64,000 nt of DNA from Nematostella vectensis. Lineage: Eukaryota; Cnidaria; Anthozoa; Actiniaria; Edwardsiidae. Every line of letters starts with the position of its first letter. Position 1 is the stretch's first letter. This document shows, piece by piece, positions 1 to 10,560 of the stretch. The position numbers were made by a program, and so were the translations under genes. The notes beneath the pieces were generated by a model. The model had not been told where the DNA came from and did no database searches. It saw nothing but the letters and a program-made list of their open reading frames with translations. The DNA lies in NCBI RefSeq assembly GCF_932526225.1, contig NC_064038.1, positions 10,229,070-10,293,069 on the forward strand, given 5' to 3'.

Positions 1-245
1 AATCCTGGCTCAAACTGGGAATTTTTTCCGGGTTCCTGCCTTGATTCCAATTTGTGTCACAAGTGAGTTGAAGTTATTCTCCCGTGTTTCCAGTCTTCTC
101 GGATAAGGACACTAAACCGGAGGTCCCATCTCAAGATGCACAACACTAACCCGAACCTAAGGGATGTAAAAGAACCACTGGGGACGCAATAAACCCTCTG
201 GCAGTGACCACACCCAGTGACAGTGCTTACTAATCGAGGGGCATA
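1..245 (+). repeat. Interspersed SINE-like repeat, copy A
   Basis: This stretch matches 61440-61700 over about 200 bp in the same orientation. Shared blocks include TCTTSTYGGATAAGGA, CACTAAACCGGAGGTC-like sequence, AAAAGAACCACTGGGGAC and CCCAGTGACAGTG. The second copy begins with a tRNA-like B-box (GGTTCGAATCTGGG), which suggests a tRNA-derived SINE; in this copy that part is degraded or cut by the window edge. It lies in an intron of the CLC gene. Confidence 0.6.
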
Positions 246-543
246 TGTTAGAAAACTGTATATTCGGTTAAATATGTCACCCTTGATAAACAAAGATTAA
301 ACTGAAACTGAAAATTAAACTAAACTTCCAGTAAAGTGGGGGGGGGGGCCTGGTGGCATTTATCTATTCTGTCAATCAGCTGATATTGACACTTTTATAG
401 TCCGTAGTGTGCAACCAAACACTCAAATCAAAGACATAGTTTCATTGCTTCAGACTTAGATGATTAAAGAGCTAATGGTACATCACTTGCACACAACACA
501 CAATCATAACAAGTGTATTTTAATCATAAAATAACTTCCATAC

Positions 544-3500
544 CTGTCTTCTGTGTTTCTGAACCTCTCAAAGAAAGGAAGGTTTATTTTGAGAGTCTCT
601 GACTTGAACTGACTCAGTCCCGCACCAATAAGACTCCTACAAATGAATGAATTACAAGAGCAGTACTTGGAAAAATAATTCCAAGGGTGGGTGTTTGATT
701 GGATTGGCCAAAATATCTAAAGCAACTTAGGGAGTCTTTGTGAATTACAAGAGCAGTACTTGGAAAAATAATTCCAAGGGTTGGTGTTTGATTGGATTGG
801 CCAAAATATCTAAAGCAACTTAGGGGGTCTTTGTGAATTACAAGAACAGTACTTGGGAAAATAATTCCAAGGGTGGGTGTTTGATTGGATTGGCCAAAAT
901 ATCTAAAGCAACTTAGGGAGTCTTTGTGAATTACAAGAGCAGTACTTGGAAAAATAATTCTAAGGGTGGGTGTTTGATTGGATTGGCCAAAATATCTAAA
1001 GCAACTTAGGGAGTCTTTGTCAGGAAAATACCAAACACTGTGCTAGATTTAATAATAATTCTGCTGTCTATTTTATATCAATTTTTGTTATTTTTTTTCA
1101 TTCATTTTTTTTTTATCATCAGAAATCCTTTGGTGCAAGAATCAGGAATGGTGATTGCAAGGATAGTAGGTAATTAAATTAACTAGATGAAAAAAAATAA
1201 TAATAATGATGTCAAAAGGCAGCCTCACCCAAGATGAATCATTGGACCCTCTGGTCCAACAGGCAGCCCCGCCCCTACGGCACACACGCATGAGAAGAAC
1301 TTGACAACCATGGTCTTGACATTGAAGATGTGTCTAACAACAGTACCATTGAGAAAGCCTATGAGCTCAGGGATACCAGAACCTCCAGCTGAGGGGCGAT
1401 AATACTGAAAGCAAAAAGCTATAAATCACCCTTCTTGCGACAGCAAAGGTGAATTAGAAGACCACAGATGCAAGATGGTTGTGTTGAAGGAATGAGAACA
1501 CCTCAGGTAGCTGCCATATGACTAATGTCTGACAACGGAACAAAGCCTAGATAAAAATTGTTGGTTTTGTTGAGGAGAAAACACTTTGAGGAAAAGGCCA
1601 GATCCAACTAGCTCAACTAATGTTGGGGCCAAAGATTAAAACAAAAATACAGTTGTTAAGGGGAAGTTCATTTATTATCCCGAGGGTGCAAAAAAAATAA
1701 ACAAAAAAGATGTATTTAGGGTGTATACAGGTTTGCATTGCATAGATAAAATGTGGCTTGATACGTATCCTGGACTCCTGGATTGTTCATGCCAAATAAC
1801 TGCCCCCAAACCAAGACAAGTTATACCAAGAAGTCTGATTAGACTGTCAAATTATATAGTAGAGACAACTGCCAAAGGAATCAGTGACCCCCCTTTTAAA
1901 ATCTAAACACTTTCGACGCCCCCCCCTTTAGAGCTCAAAAAACTTCTCGAGCCCCCCCCCCACAGTATCCTCACGCCCCCCCCCCCCCCTCGGGATAATA
2001 AATGAACTTTCCCTAAACACAGGCACTACAAAGCAAAGCTATGCAAGATGTGGCCCCATTCGAGAAGGTAGCAGTACTTAAACCACAGTTATGATTGAAA
2101 TAAACACCTATGGCGCTGAGGCTTTGTTATACAGTGGAACCTGGATTTTAAGATAACCTCCATTTTACGATGGCATTCTTTTCTCCCGGCAAAAATACAG
2201 TGATATGTATTAGAAATTACCTTGATTTTACAATATTGGATACAGCGATATTCTCGATTTTACGATACAAAAAATAATACAAAAAAGCTCAAGACACCAC
2301 ACATGGACCATACATTTTTTAAATCTATTTTTTGACTTGACAGGTCTTGTTAAATACAGATTACGGTCTAACAGAGAGTAACTGAACAGTCTTTTACAGG
2401 GTACAGTTACATTTTTATTAAATTGTTAAAGTTGAAAACTAACCTGACATCGCTACAACAATATTTTCAATGGATTCTCTTTTATATCATAAAATCAAGG
2501 AGCTCTTTGCAACCATGCCTCTATTCCATATCGTAAAAGTAAAATCCAGGTTCCACTGTACTACCTACCACAACAGGTAATGAGCCAACAATGACGAATA
2601 ATACACTAAACCCCATCACCCAGATCCATGCCATTGCAAAGTCTTCATCTTTCACATACTCTGATGCTTTCTCCCATTTGACTCTACAAGATCAATACAC
2701 TGTATCAAAAATTAACAGGGGTGGATCTACAGTCTGTTATTTATTATTGTTACACAGGTTATTTGAGGACAAAAATGGGGAAAGAGGATATATACATTGT
2801 GATTTTTATTGGGGGGGGGGAATGCTGGTTATCTGTAAGCCAATTCTGGGATTACAATATATTTTTATGGGACTTTTTGATAATTTATGTATCTTTGTGC
2901 AAAGACGATCAAATGCTCCTGTTGTTGTTAGAGCTTGAGTTTCCACAGACCAGAATTTATATTCCAAACACTGATGGAATCATTGACAAATAATCAGTGC
3001 ACTGGATCCATAGCAGAGTGAGATTGTTCCGTCAACTATCACCTACTCTGCAATAACATCAATCAGCTGATGCATAAGAAAGCCAATAAACCCAACGGTA
3101 AAACCAATAAGCCCCATCATCACCCAGCGATCCCAGTCCAGACGTGACGGCTGGCGCTTCAACCAGTTCTGGTAAGGAGATAAGAGTAGCTTAAAGATCA
3201 CATGTTAGGTAACTCCATTATGAAGGGTTTATTTGTCTTAATGTTTAACAGAAAGTTTTCTTGTGTAATGTAGGATAAAAAGTTGAACACCCCTGACATT
3301 TAGAACATTTGTCTTAATGTTTAACAGAAAGTGTTCTTGTGTAATGTAGGATAAAAAGTTGAACACCCCTGACATTTAGAACATCAACCCCCCCCCCCCC
3401 CCCCCCTCATTAAAAACTGTACCCCCTCCCTTCATACCAACTTGGGATACCATTACTTCTGTTGTTGTTTTTATTGTTGCTTGATAGGCCTAACTGGATG

Positions 3501-3979
3501 TGCCCCAAATTTCTTGACTGCATACAGCCCCCCACCCCACCCCCAGACAGTAAAGAATCCAAATGACTCCCTGAGAGTAAACTCTCCTTGCACCCAAACC
3601 AGGCCTGTAACCAGGATCTTGAGCCCAGGGTTTCGTTTACCCATAAAGGGGACTATTTTCTTTCTACCTCGTAGTGGTACTTAATTTTCCTTAATTAGAG
3701 CGGGCCTTCCGGTCGAGTGGAGTTCCTCCTAACCTTCCCCCCCCCCCTTGCTACCGCCTGCAAACTTACCTTATAAACAGAGCTATGAGGGGGCAGATAA
3801 TCCACGCTTTCGTACGTAGCAAGCTGCTCTTTTTCCTCGTCTGTATACTTATGATTGACGTAAACACTCTCAAATTCGCGGCCTTTTTGAAAGAAACTCG
3901 TAGAAGTCGTAGTTGGGAGCGCATCCTCGTCCGCGTGGCCCGATGCTACTCCGTATGTTTTCCCCTTTCTTCGATGCAT
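544..3979 (-). CDS. CLC-family chloride channel/transporter, 5' part (partial)
   Basis: Five coding exons were read on the minus strand: 3770-3979, 3047-3168, 2569-2683, 1229-1404 and 544-636. All have GT-AG borders and phases that join (239 codons so far); the rest lies left of the window. The chosen start is the first in-frame ATG at 3979; the open frame extends further 5' but contains no earlier ATG. The protein has a hydrophilic N-terminus ending in YESVDY, the pre-helix motif of intracellular CLCN6/7-type members. It then has a first membrane helix (VMMGLIGFTVGFIGFLMHQL), the selectivity motif GGSGIPE and the gating motif GPEGPMIHLG. The last exon reads GAGLSQFKSETLKINLPFF. The gating glutamate is present, but proline replaces the usual Lys/Arg before it (GK/REGP). 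Members with the first motif as GSGIP conduct or exchange chloride, mostly on endosomal or lysosomal membranes. Family assignment is firm; the subfamily is not. Confidence 0.9.
649..1020. repeat. 93-bp tandem repeat, 4 copies
   Basis: Four near-identical 93-bp units start with GAATTACAAGAGCAGTACTT and contain GGATTGGCCAAAATATCTAA. They lie in the CLC intron and end 12 bp from the acceptor of the exon at 544-636. Confidence 0.9.
2132..2558. mobile_element. Tc1/mariner (pogo/Tigger-like) MITE, 427 bp
   Basis: The terminal inverted repeats start CAGTGGAACCTGGATTTTA, and both ends are flanked by TA, the target duplication of Tc1/mariner elements. There is no transposase ORF. The right end lies 10 bp from the exon at 2569-2683, so it was inserted just inside that exon's donor. 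A fragment of the same family lies at 25109-25175. Confidence 0.85.
3232..3385. repeat. 77-bp direct duplication followed by a C-run
   Basis: Two copies of a 77-bp unit (TTGTCTTAATGTTTAACAGA ... TTTAGAACA) sit side by side in the first CLC intron. A run of 21 C follows at 3388-3408. Confidence 0.9.
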
Positions 3980-5000
3980 CTTTAAAAGTCTATATTGATA
4001 GATGGACTCTACAAGCGTTTTGTTAATACAACGAGGGGTATAGGGAATAATTAAGGAGGAAGTAGGGGCTTCCTCGCTAGAGCAAGCAGCGGCAAACACA
4101 AACTCATCAAATCTTCGTCTTCGAGGTCACGTGGGTGTGTCTCGGTCTACCACAGGAAGACCACTGGATCTGGACGAAAAAAAAAACTCCTAACTGCTAA
4201 CACTTACGAAATAAGCGATTTGTGTTTTTCTTGTTATTTTGTGTGGCACGGGGCTTCCTTTAAAAGGGGTTTTAGTGCAAAAAGCAAGAACAAACAGAAA
4301 CAAAATGTGTGTACCCGATACTTTTACTGGTCCTATAAAGCACATTGCGGAGTGCGGAAAACCGTGCCAGAAAATAATTACTCGCGGTATGTTATAGAGG
4401 GGTTTAGTTCGTTTATGATTGTATCCATTGTGGGGCAGCAATTGAATTCTAAAATATTGAGACTTCATTTTCTCATCAAGATTTATTGGATAAAAATTAA
4501 TGTAATTTTATCTACAAACTGTCAATAGAAACAGTAACTATCTGCACGGAATTGTTGCTCACAGTTTTAGGGGGACGGAATAAGGCGGTGTTTTGGGAGA
4601 ATTACGTTAGGCTCTATCGGCCTCCTGCCTGAACGCTTCATCTGCGTATCGTTATTTGCATCCTGCCCTCCCCCCCCCCCCCTCCCCATCGTCACTCTTT
4701 TGATCCAACTCCCTTCCCTCCCCTCCACAGTTATATTAACAGACATCCCTTCTCTTCCCTTAGCCATTTGGCCCTAGGCCCTTAATGTTAAAGTTCATTG
4801 TCTGACAGCGTTCATAGAACCGCAGAAACTAGAGGCTGACTAAGCATCTTTTGATCCAACTCCCTTCCCTCCCCTCCACAGTTATATTAACAGACATCCC
4901 TTCTCTTCCCTTAGCCATTTGGCCCTAGGCCCTTAATGTTAAAGTTCATTGTCTGACAGCGTTCATAGAACCGCAGAAACTAGAGGCTGACTAAGCATAT
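3980..5000. other. Region upstream of the CLC gene with a 151-bp duplication
   Basis: No convincing gene is seen here. An exact tandem duplication of about 151 bp lies at about 4701-5002 (each unit starts TGATCCAACTCCCTTCCC and ends near AGGCTGACTAAGCAT). A pyrimidine-rich tract occurs around 4671-4683. A CACGTG lies near 4128, just upstream of the CLC open frame. Confidence 0.7.
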
Positions 5001-5333
5001 TTAAATCCTGGGTAAGTTCATAGATGAACGACAGAGTTGGTACGTCCTTGTCCTCTCCGAGTCTCTGTCAAGCATGCGCATTAGTGGGGGCTTGTCTAGG
5101 CGCCCTGTTGATGAGCCTGACTCGTCCCCAGTCTCTTGCAGGAGTAGAGGAGCTGTATAAATGAAGCTTTTGTTGCGTCTCTCCATATTTTCCTGACGAC
5201 TATCGTCTGCTTTACGTCCAACAGTCTTTGCAAACATGCCTGACAAAGGAAAACGTTTACACACATATAGTACTTCAGATTCCACATATGGCCTATTCTT
5301 TTCTTTTACTAAAAAAGACGGAAATTTCTGCAT
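5001..5333 (-). CDS. Hypothetical 110-residue ORF, doubtful
   Basis: This ATG-to-stop frame encodes a basic, polar protein of 110 residues with no signal peptide, membrane segment or motif that I recognise. Its C-terminal half (FIYTAPLLLQETGDESGS, then LDKPPLMRMLDRDSERTR) has a protein-like composition. It could be an exon of a longer gene, since TTTGTCAG lies inside it as a possible acceptor. It ends right at the edge of the 151-bp duplication. It may well be noncoding. Confidence 0.25.
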   Translation of the reverse strand: MQKFPSFLVKEKNRPYVESEVLYVCKRFPLSGMFAKTVGRKADDSRQENMERRNKSFIYTAPLLLQETGDESGSSTGRLDKPPLMRMLDRDSERTRTYQLCRSSMNLPRI

Positions 5334-5534
5334 TCACCAACCAAATCATCAGTAACCCGTGACTTCTTTGGTCGAAGGAATTCCCCAAAGAATAAAAAAC
5401 AAACAAAAGCTTGATACATTAAAATGCGCGAGAAAACTTGCAAAATTCAATTCTTAAGTATGCCTGTGTGTTTTTTTTCGATTCCATTGACACGGAAACA
5501 ACGTTTTCTAGAATGGCCCTAGTTTTGGGTATAG

Positions 5535-6534
5535 GCAAGAGAGCATAAGATAAGAGAGGGACACTTTGGTATTACACGCGCGCCATGTCGCGTCCGAATC
5601 CAGCTATTTTTAGTAACCACCACCCCACCACTGCGCGTGAGCATTTTTACTCGCCCTACCCCCGCGCTTTGGCATTTACATCTTGTTGTTTGCCGCTGTT
5701 TTGTGACTTGAAACCGAAAAAAAACCCACCCTATTTGCACAAATACCATCGAATATTTCATTATAGCATCGAGGATACAGGCACTTGCGGTTTATTAAGG
5801 GGATGTAGTACTTCGAGGATTGCAAGATTTCCAAAACGAGAATTCATTCAAAATCAAGACCGGAAAACCTCGTGCTTTAATCACCGATTTTGCTCTAACT
5901 TGCTGCTTCTCCGTGGTTTCTCAACATTCATTATCTTCCTAATGGTCAAACGAAATCTGTAAGTTAGACATTAGATATAATATTGATTTTTGTGAGTATT
6001 CCTGTGAATTGAGAAGGAATACAAGAAAAATACATTTCATAAAAGTTATCCTTGTAGCGAGGGAATGCATTTTTGTGATGATCAAAGCCAGCAAGCTGAA
6101 GTATCTGAGCTTTTGTAAAAGTGAGGAAATAAAGAGGGAGATATTACTGTATTTCTATGATGTTGTTATTATTATATGTTATGTTATTATGTTGTTATTA
6201 TGTCGGGATTTGAATCGAACGCAGTATCACAGCCATTTTAGCTCAAAACAGTCAAACTATTCAGGGATTTAGCTTTCTTTGAGTATATTTGCCAATCTTG
6301 GTAACTTAAGTTAGACCTGTTTTCTTCTTCCGAGTTATTTTACATGATTTCTTTTCATTCCTATCGAGTTGGCAAAACAACAACCCGCAACCCGCGGGGG
6401 AGTAGGACAAAATAAAAGGAGCAAATCCTCACGCGCAGTGGTGGGGTGGTGGTTACTAAAAATAGCCGGATTCGGAATCGACATGGCGCGCAGGTAATAC
6501 CAAAATGTCCCTCTCTTATCTTATGCTCTCTTGG
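5535..6534. mobile_element. 1000-bp DNA transposon with 107-bp terminal inverted repeats
   Basis: The arms at 5535-5641 and 6428-6534 are near-perfect inverted repeats (ends SCAAGAGAGCATAAGATAAG, inner end GCGCGTGAG). The sequence TATAG flanks both sides (5530-5534 and 6535-6539) as a candidate 5-bp target duplication. The small ORFs inside and across the arms resemble no transposase, so the element is probably non-autonomous. Confidence 0.85.
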
Positions 6535-6539
6535 TATAG

Positions 6540-7207
6540 GCTGATTTTCTTATGATTGATCATACACGTTCGCAGGTGATCGTGTACGACTTTTTTTATT
6601 AGAACGTCTAATCTTCAGCCGTTTTGGGGGCATTTTAAGGCTAACAATGTTCTAAGGATGTCATATTAAATTTCATTAAAAATAAAATACCCAGTGAGTA
6701 AAGAAGAATTGCACAAAAAATCAAAATTTATATAGTTGTCATTAACACCATCTGGTTCCGCATTTTAGAACGCATCAAACTAGCAAAACAAAATATTTTG
6801 CCATTTTTCTGAGCCCCGACATGTTCTTAGCATGTAGTATTTGTTGAAATCTCGGCTGGAAGTTCTTATAAAAAGGTTCTAATAAAACAAAGAGTGTATG
6901 GAAACTAACACTAACCGTGCGGATCGAGTGCAGTTAACCGGAAACAAGCCCGGCACAAAAGCGGCGAAAAAAGCTTCTAGAAAGAACATGAGCATGATGA
7001 CCTTCGATTGACTTAGATATTTAGCTACGCTGTGGATAACGTTAGGTCCTGATAGTCCAGATAATTCTTATGTTGATAAAGACAAAACTGAGAAAACAAT
7101 AGCTCTATGGTAACGTGCTAACGAACTTAAATATGCAGAAGCAGAGTTGGAAAGCAAAGTCCAAATAACAAAATAACAAAGGAAACAATTACCGGCTGAG
7201 TTTCCAA
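6540..7207. other. AT-rich intergenic DNA
   Basis: I see no gene, repeat or structured element here beyond short A/T tracts. Confidence 0.5.
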
Positions 7208-7320
7208 TTAAAGCCGCATTGTCACCAGTTTACCTCCGGTTTTTAACGAAGAATATATAATCAGGTCGATATTGGGGGTTGAGGTTCCCGATGGACCTCC
7301 GGAAGTAAACTGGTGTGATG
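7208..7320. mobile_element. Deleted copy of the TTAA-flanked MITE family
   Basis: The left end TTAAAGCCGCATTGTCACC and the right inverted end GACCTCCGGAAGTAAACTGG match the 254-bp elements at 27940-28193 and 57781-58034. The interior is largely deleted and the extreme right end has decayed. Confidence 0.8.
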
Positions 7321-7510
7321 AGTCTGACCTTTTCTTAACATCGTAAACCGTCATTATCTGGTTCTGCGATATGTGTTTTTGTGTATTGTTTTTTGGGGTT
7401 TAAACCTGACTGAGCTCGAAAGCGAAAGAGTAAAACTAGTATTTTATACTGACGGATTCTTAAAAGTTTGGCAAATCTTTTTTGGTCTTTTTGGCCTTCT
7501 AAAGAGGTGA

Positions 7511-7516
7511 TTTATT
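7511..7516 (-). terminator. Candidate poly(A) signal of the 7679-8071 gene
   Basis: TTTATT on the plus strand reads AATAAA on the minus strand, about 165 nt beyond the stop codon of the upstream ORF. Confidence 0.4.
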
Positions 7517-7678
7517 TGTTATGTTTTTTTTTATAACGCCAAAAACATATGGCGATTTTAAACAGAAAATATTGACCGCAGCAAACAAATAAATAAACAA
7601 AACAAGAGTATAAGCACTACAGGTACTAAAGGAAATCAAATGAAAGTTGACAAGGCAACAGTTGAAACTCCGGATGTT

Positions 7679-8071
7679 TTACCTATTTACTGGCTGTGAG
7701 AAGAAAATCCGCCTGATATGCTCAAGATCTCCTTCACTGTAGGGGCATCGCTTGCAATGTTCATCCTTTTGTGATTCCTTTGTATATAATTCACTGAAAA
7801 ACTTCCGCACAGCTTTCAGATTCGCCACGCTCTGTGTATACTTTCCTTGCCAAAGTTGTTGGTGGACAAAATGAAGGCATTGTCGAAGGTTGTTCTCGCT
7901 TTGCGGGTCCAAGTTTTTAAAGTCTATGTTGCTACCAGGCAAATTCAAAGCCCCATTTAGAAGGTTTGTCAAATACGGTTCAATAACCTGCCAGAATTTC
8001 TCTACTTCCACTGGCGTCCATATAGGATCTTTAACTTTGCAGTTTTCCTCAAATTCTCCTGTGATTGTCAT
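7679..8071 (-). CDS. Orphan intronless protein, 130 residues
   Basis: This clean ATG-to-stop frame of 130 residues is mildly acidic in its first half and predicted largely alpha-helical (FWQVIEPYLTNLLNGAL, then CLHFVHQQLWQGKYTQSVAN). A C-terminal CKRCPYSEGDLEHIRRIFF segment follows, with a single CxxC. There is no signal peptide or membrane segment. The upstream 180 bp carry an E2F-like site and two inverted CCAAT boxes, and an AATAAA lies downstream, so it looks like a complete single-exon transcription unit. I do not recognise the family. Proliferation-linked expression is inferred from the promoter motifs only. It is not bounded by inverted repeats that I can find. Confidence 0.6.
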   Translation of the reverse strand: MTITGEFEENCKVKDPIWTPVEVEKFWQVIEPYLTNLLNGALNLPGSNIDFKNLDPQSENNLRQCLHFVHQQLWQGKYTQSVANLKAVRKFFSELYTKESQKDEHCKRCPYSEGDLEHIRRIFFSQPVNR

Positions 8072-8260
8072 TTTAACTGGAGTTTAATTCACCATTTCAT
8101 ACAGCGGCGTTGAGTTTTGTCAACAAAGCGCGCCAATTATCTAATGAAATAGTAAACACAATCGCGCTAATTACCAGTAAATGCGGTTTTACGATTGGTC
8201 ATTTGACATTAACTTTAGTAGAAGCGTTGTTCTGATTGGTCGAGCTAGCGAACCCTAGTT
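8072..8260 (-). promoter_or_regulatory. Promoter-like region with E2F-like and CCAAT motifs
   Basis: Just upstream of the 130-residue ORF, GCGCGCCAA near 8129 reads TTGGCGCGC on the minus strand, close to the E2F consensus. GATTGGTC occurs near 8195 and 8236, so these are CCAAT boxes on the minus strand, the direction of the gene. Confidence 0.5.
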
Positions 8261-9739
8261 AAAGCAATTGAATATTGTTCTTATCTAATTTTAGATGCTA
8301 TTCAAATAAGCAAAGGTTCTTATAACAGGATAAACCGACAAACTAAAACAAGCCAAACACCAATGTATTTTAATCAGTTGGCCACCATACGACAGCCATA
8401 CCATTCTCAGCTGATACGTTGGATTTTTTTCTGAAATTTCCCTTGAATATAGCATTCAAGTTCTGTCTTTTTTTTCTCGTTTTATCATTACACAAACACG
8501 AATAAATTTGTTGTTGTTGCGTCGTTGTTATCGTCGAACCAGACAGTAACTTTCACTAGTACCCCCGGCAGTGTTTTCCCTTGCCCTGTAGCTCTGCCTG
8601 CTGGTACAGTGCGCGTTTCACTAATTCGCTGCAGCAGCTTGCCTTTTGTGACTCGTGTCTGGTGACTTTAGCACGTTTTTATTGCCTCTAGTTTGATGAA
8701 GCACTAACTGAGACCAGAACAAGGTTGATAGATTTTAGATATACTTTCTTGTGGACTCGGGAGTGAAACCTCTGTGTGATATCGCTTAGGTCAAGACACT
8801 CGTGTGTTTTGAAGAGAAGTAAGAGATAAAGCAAACCTTGTTTGCTCTTATGGTGGTCTGGTAAATCACATTCACGTAGAATTAAAGAAAGAATTTCCTT
8901 CAATTCAGGACTCTTCCAAAAGGCAAATTGCGTTACTCACGCGTGATCTGAATCTGGCGGGGAAATATCTAGTCAAATGACGTGCAAATAGTCGAAAAAA
9001 AAAACGAAAGACCAAAATGTCAAAAATCAAGGATCTAGCACAACCCAATTGGCTTAAAATACCCATTAATACAATCGTGTAGAAACATATGTAGAAACAT
9101 ATAAAAATACTAGATAATTCCACAGTTTTTCAGAATCGTTAATATCCTCGCCTAAGGCAAGGGACTTGAGCTCGTGTGTTTTTGTGCATGCGTGTAGGGT
9201 TGCCGACCTGCTGTGCGTTCTGTCGCAGTGGCGCAAGTTTAACTGCCTCGCAGGCAAACAGTACCTTTCGATTGCCGCAAGGCAGATACAGCACGCGCCG
9301 AATTCGAAACATGGCAAGCATACAAGGACGACCTACTGTGTTCAATAGTTGACGTGCTGCCCCGGAAAGTTGTTATTGAAGACTGGATGGATTTTATACT
9401 GCACTCCAACATCTCAATACGTATACAAATTATAAAGAATGTTATCTGCTGCTAGCCATCACAGTGTGATGCTTCTTGGTGAGTGGCGCATTACTATAAT
9501 CCATTTCAAGAATCACAACTACGAAAACAGGCATCTCAAAGACCAGAAAAAGAAAAAAAAGGATTGGGTTTCCTGTGGCAAAAAAAAAAACGGAAGTCTC
9601 TCTAGTTTTCCTTAGTCTATCTCCTCCGCAATTTCGCCACAGGTAACCCATTCTTTCCGTCCTTTTCATTATGAGTTGCCTGCGGAGGAGGCTAGGATGG
9701 ACACATGCTGCTTGTATTGGCACTCTTACCCAGTACTTC
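8261..9739. other. Intergenic DNA, no supported gene
   Basis: Only short overlapping frames occur on both strands, with no splice structure or recognisable domain. I see no repeats. Confidence 0.5.
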
Positions 9740-9754
9740 AAACTCGGTGCAACA

Positions 9755-10560
9755 AACTGGTTGCGCAAGGCATCATGGCCTGCACAAACTGGATGCGCAA
9801 GGCATCATGGCCTACACAAACGGGTGCGCAAGGCATCATGGCTACACAAACTGGGTGCGCAAGGCATCATGGCCTACACAAACTGGGTGCGCAAGGCATC
9901 ATGGCCTACACAAACAAGGTGAGCAAAGCATCATGGCCTACACAAACGGGTTGCGCAAGGCATCATGGCCTACACAAACTGGGTGCGCAAAGCATCATGG
10001 CCTGCACAAACTTGGTGCGCAAGGCATTATGGCCTACACAAACTGGGTGCGCAAAGAATCATGGCCTGCACAAACTTGGTGCGCAATAATAGGCTTTTAC
10101 ACAAGTTGCTTCAATTTCTTAAAAGTTGCCACCAAATTCTTAAAAAGGTGATCAAAAGATGCTTAACTTAAGTTGCCCATTGTCCAATATTTATAAAAAA
10201 AAATGCTTGATGTTTGCGAACATTCAGGAATGATCTTTTTAATTCATCATAATTTTAATTGCATAAATTGCCTTTTCATAACAAAATTACAAATGAATAA
10301 GCTGTAAGGAGAGTAATTGACCGCTAACGAGTTAGGAAGGCATCATGGCCTACACAAACTTGGTGGCAAATGCAAATGCAAAAGCCGAAATGTAAAAGTT
10401 TCCTAATAGTTGCTCTAAAAACCAAAAGTTGCCGAAAAGTTGCCGAGCAACTTGTGTAAAAGCCTAGTGCGCAAGGCATCATGGTCTACACAAACTGGGT
10501 GCGAAAGGCATCATGGCCTACACAAATTGGGTGCGCAAGGCATCATGGCCTACACCAGCA
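9755..10560. repeat. ~31-bp minisatellite, interrupted by a transposon
   Basis: Units of about 31 bp (GGTGCGCAAGGCATCATGGC plus CTACACAAACTG) run from about 9755 to 10086 and again from 10467 to about 10555. The middle is displaced by the element at 10087-10466. Long plus-strand frames through the array are a by-product of the repetition. Confidence 0.9.
10087..10466. mobile_element. hAT-like MITE (380 bp) inside the minisatellite
   Basis: The ends are inverted: TAGGCTTTTACACAAGTTGC on the left and its complement on the right. GTGCGCAA flanks both sides (10079-10086 and 10467-10474). That fits an 8-bp hAT duplication, although the surrounding array contains the same octamer. A minisatellite-like unit (GGCATCATGGCCTACACAAA) also occurs inside the element near 10340. 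Confidence 0.7.

Noticed and set aside
3980-4099. 40 additional N-terminal codons for the CLC protein
   Set aside because: The frame is open but starts with GTG and has an in-frame stop just upstream; the first ATG is at 3979.
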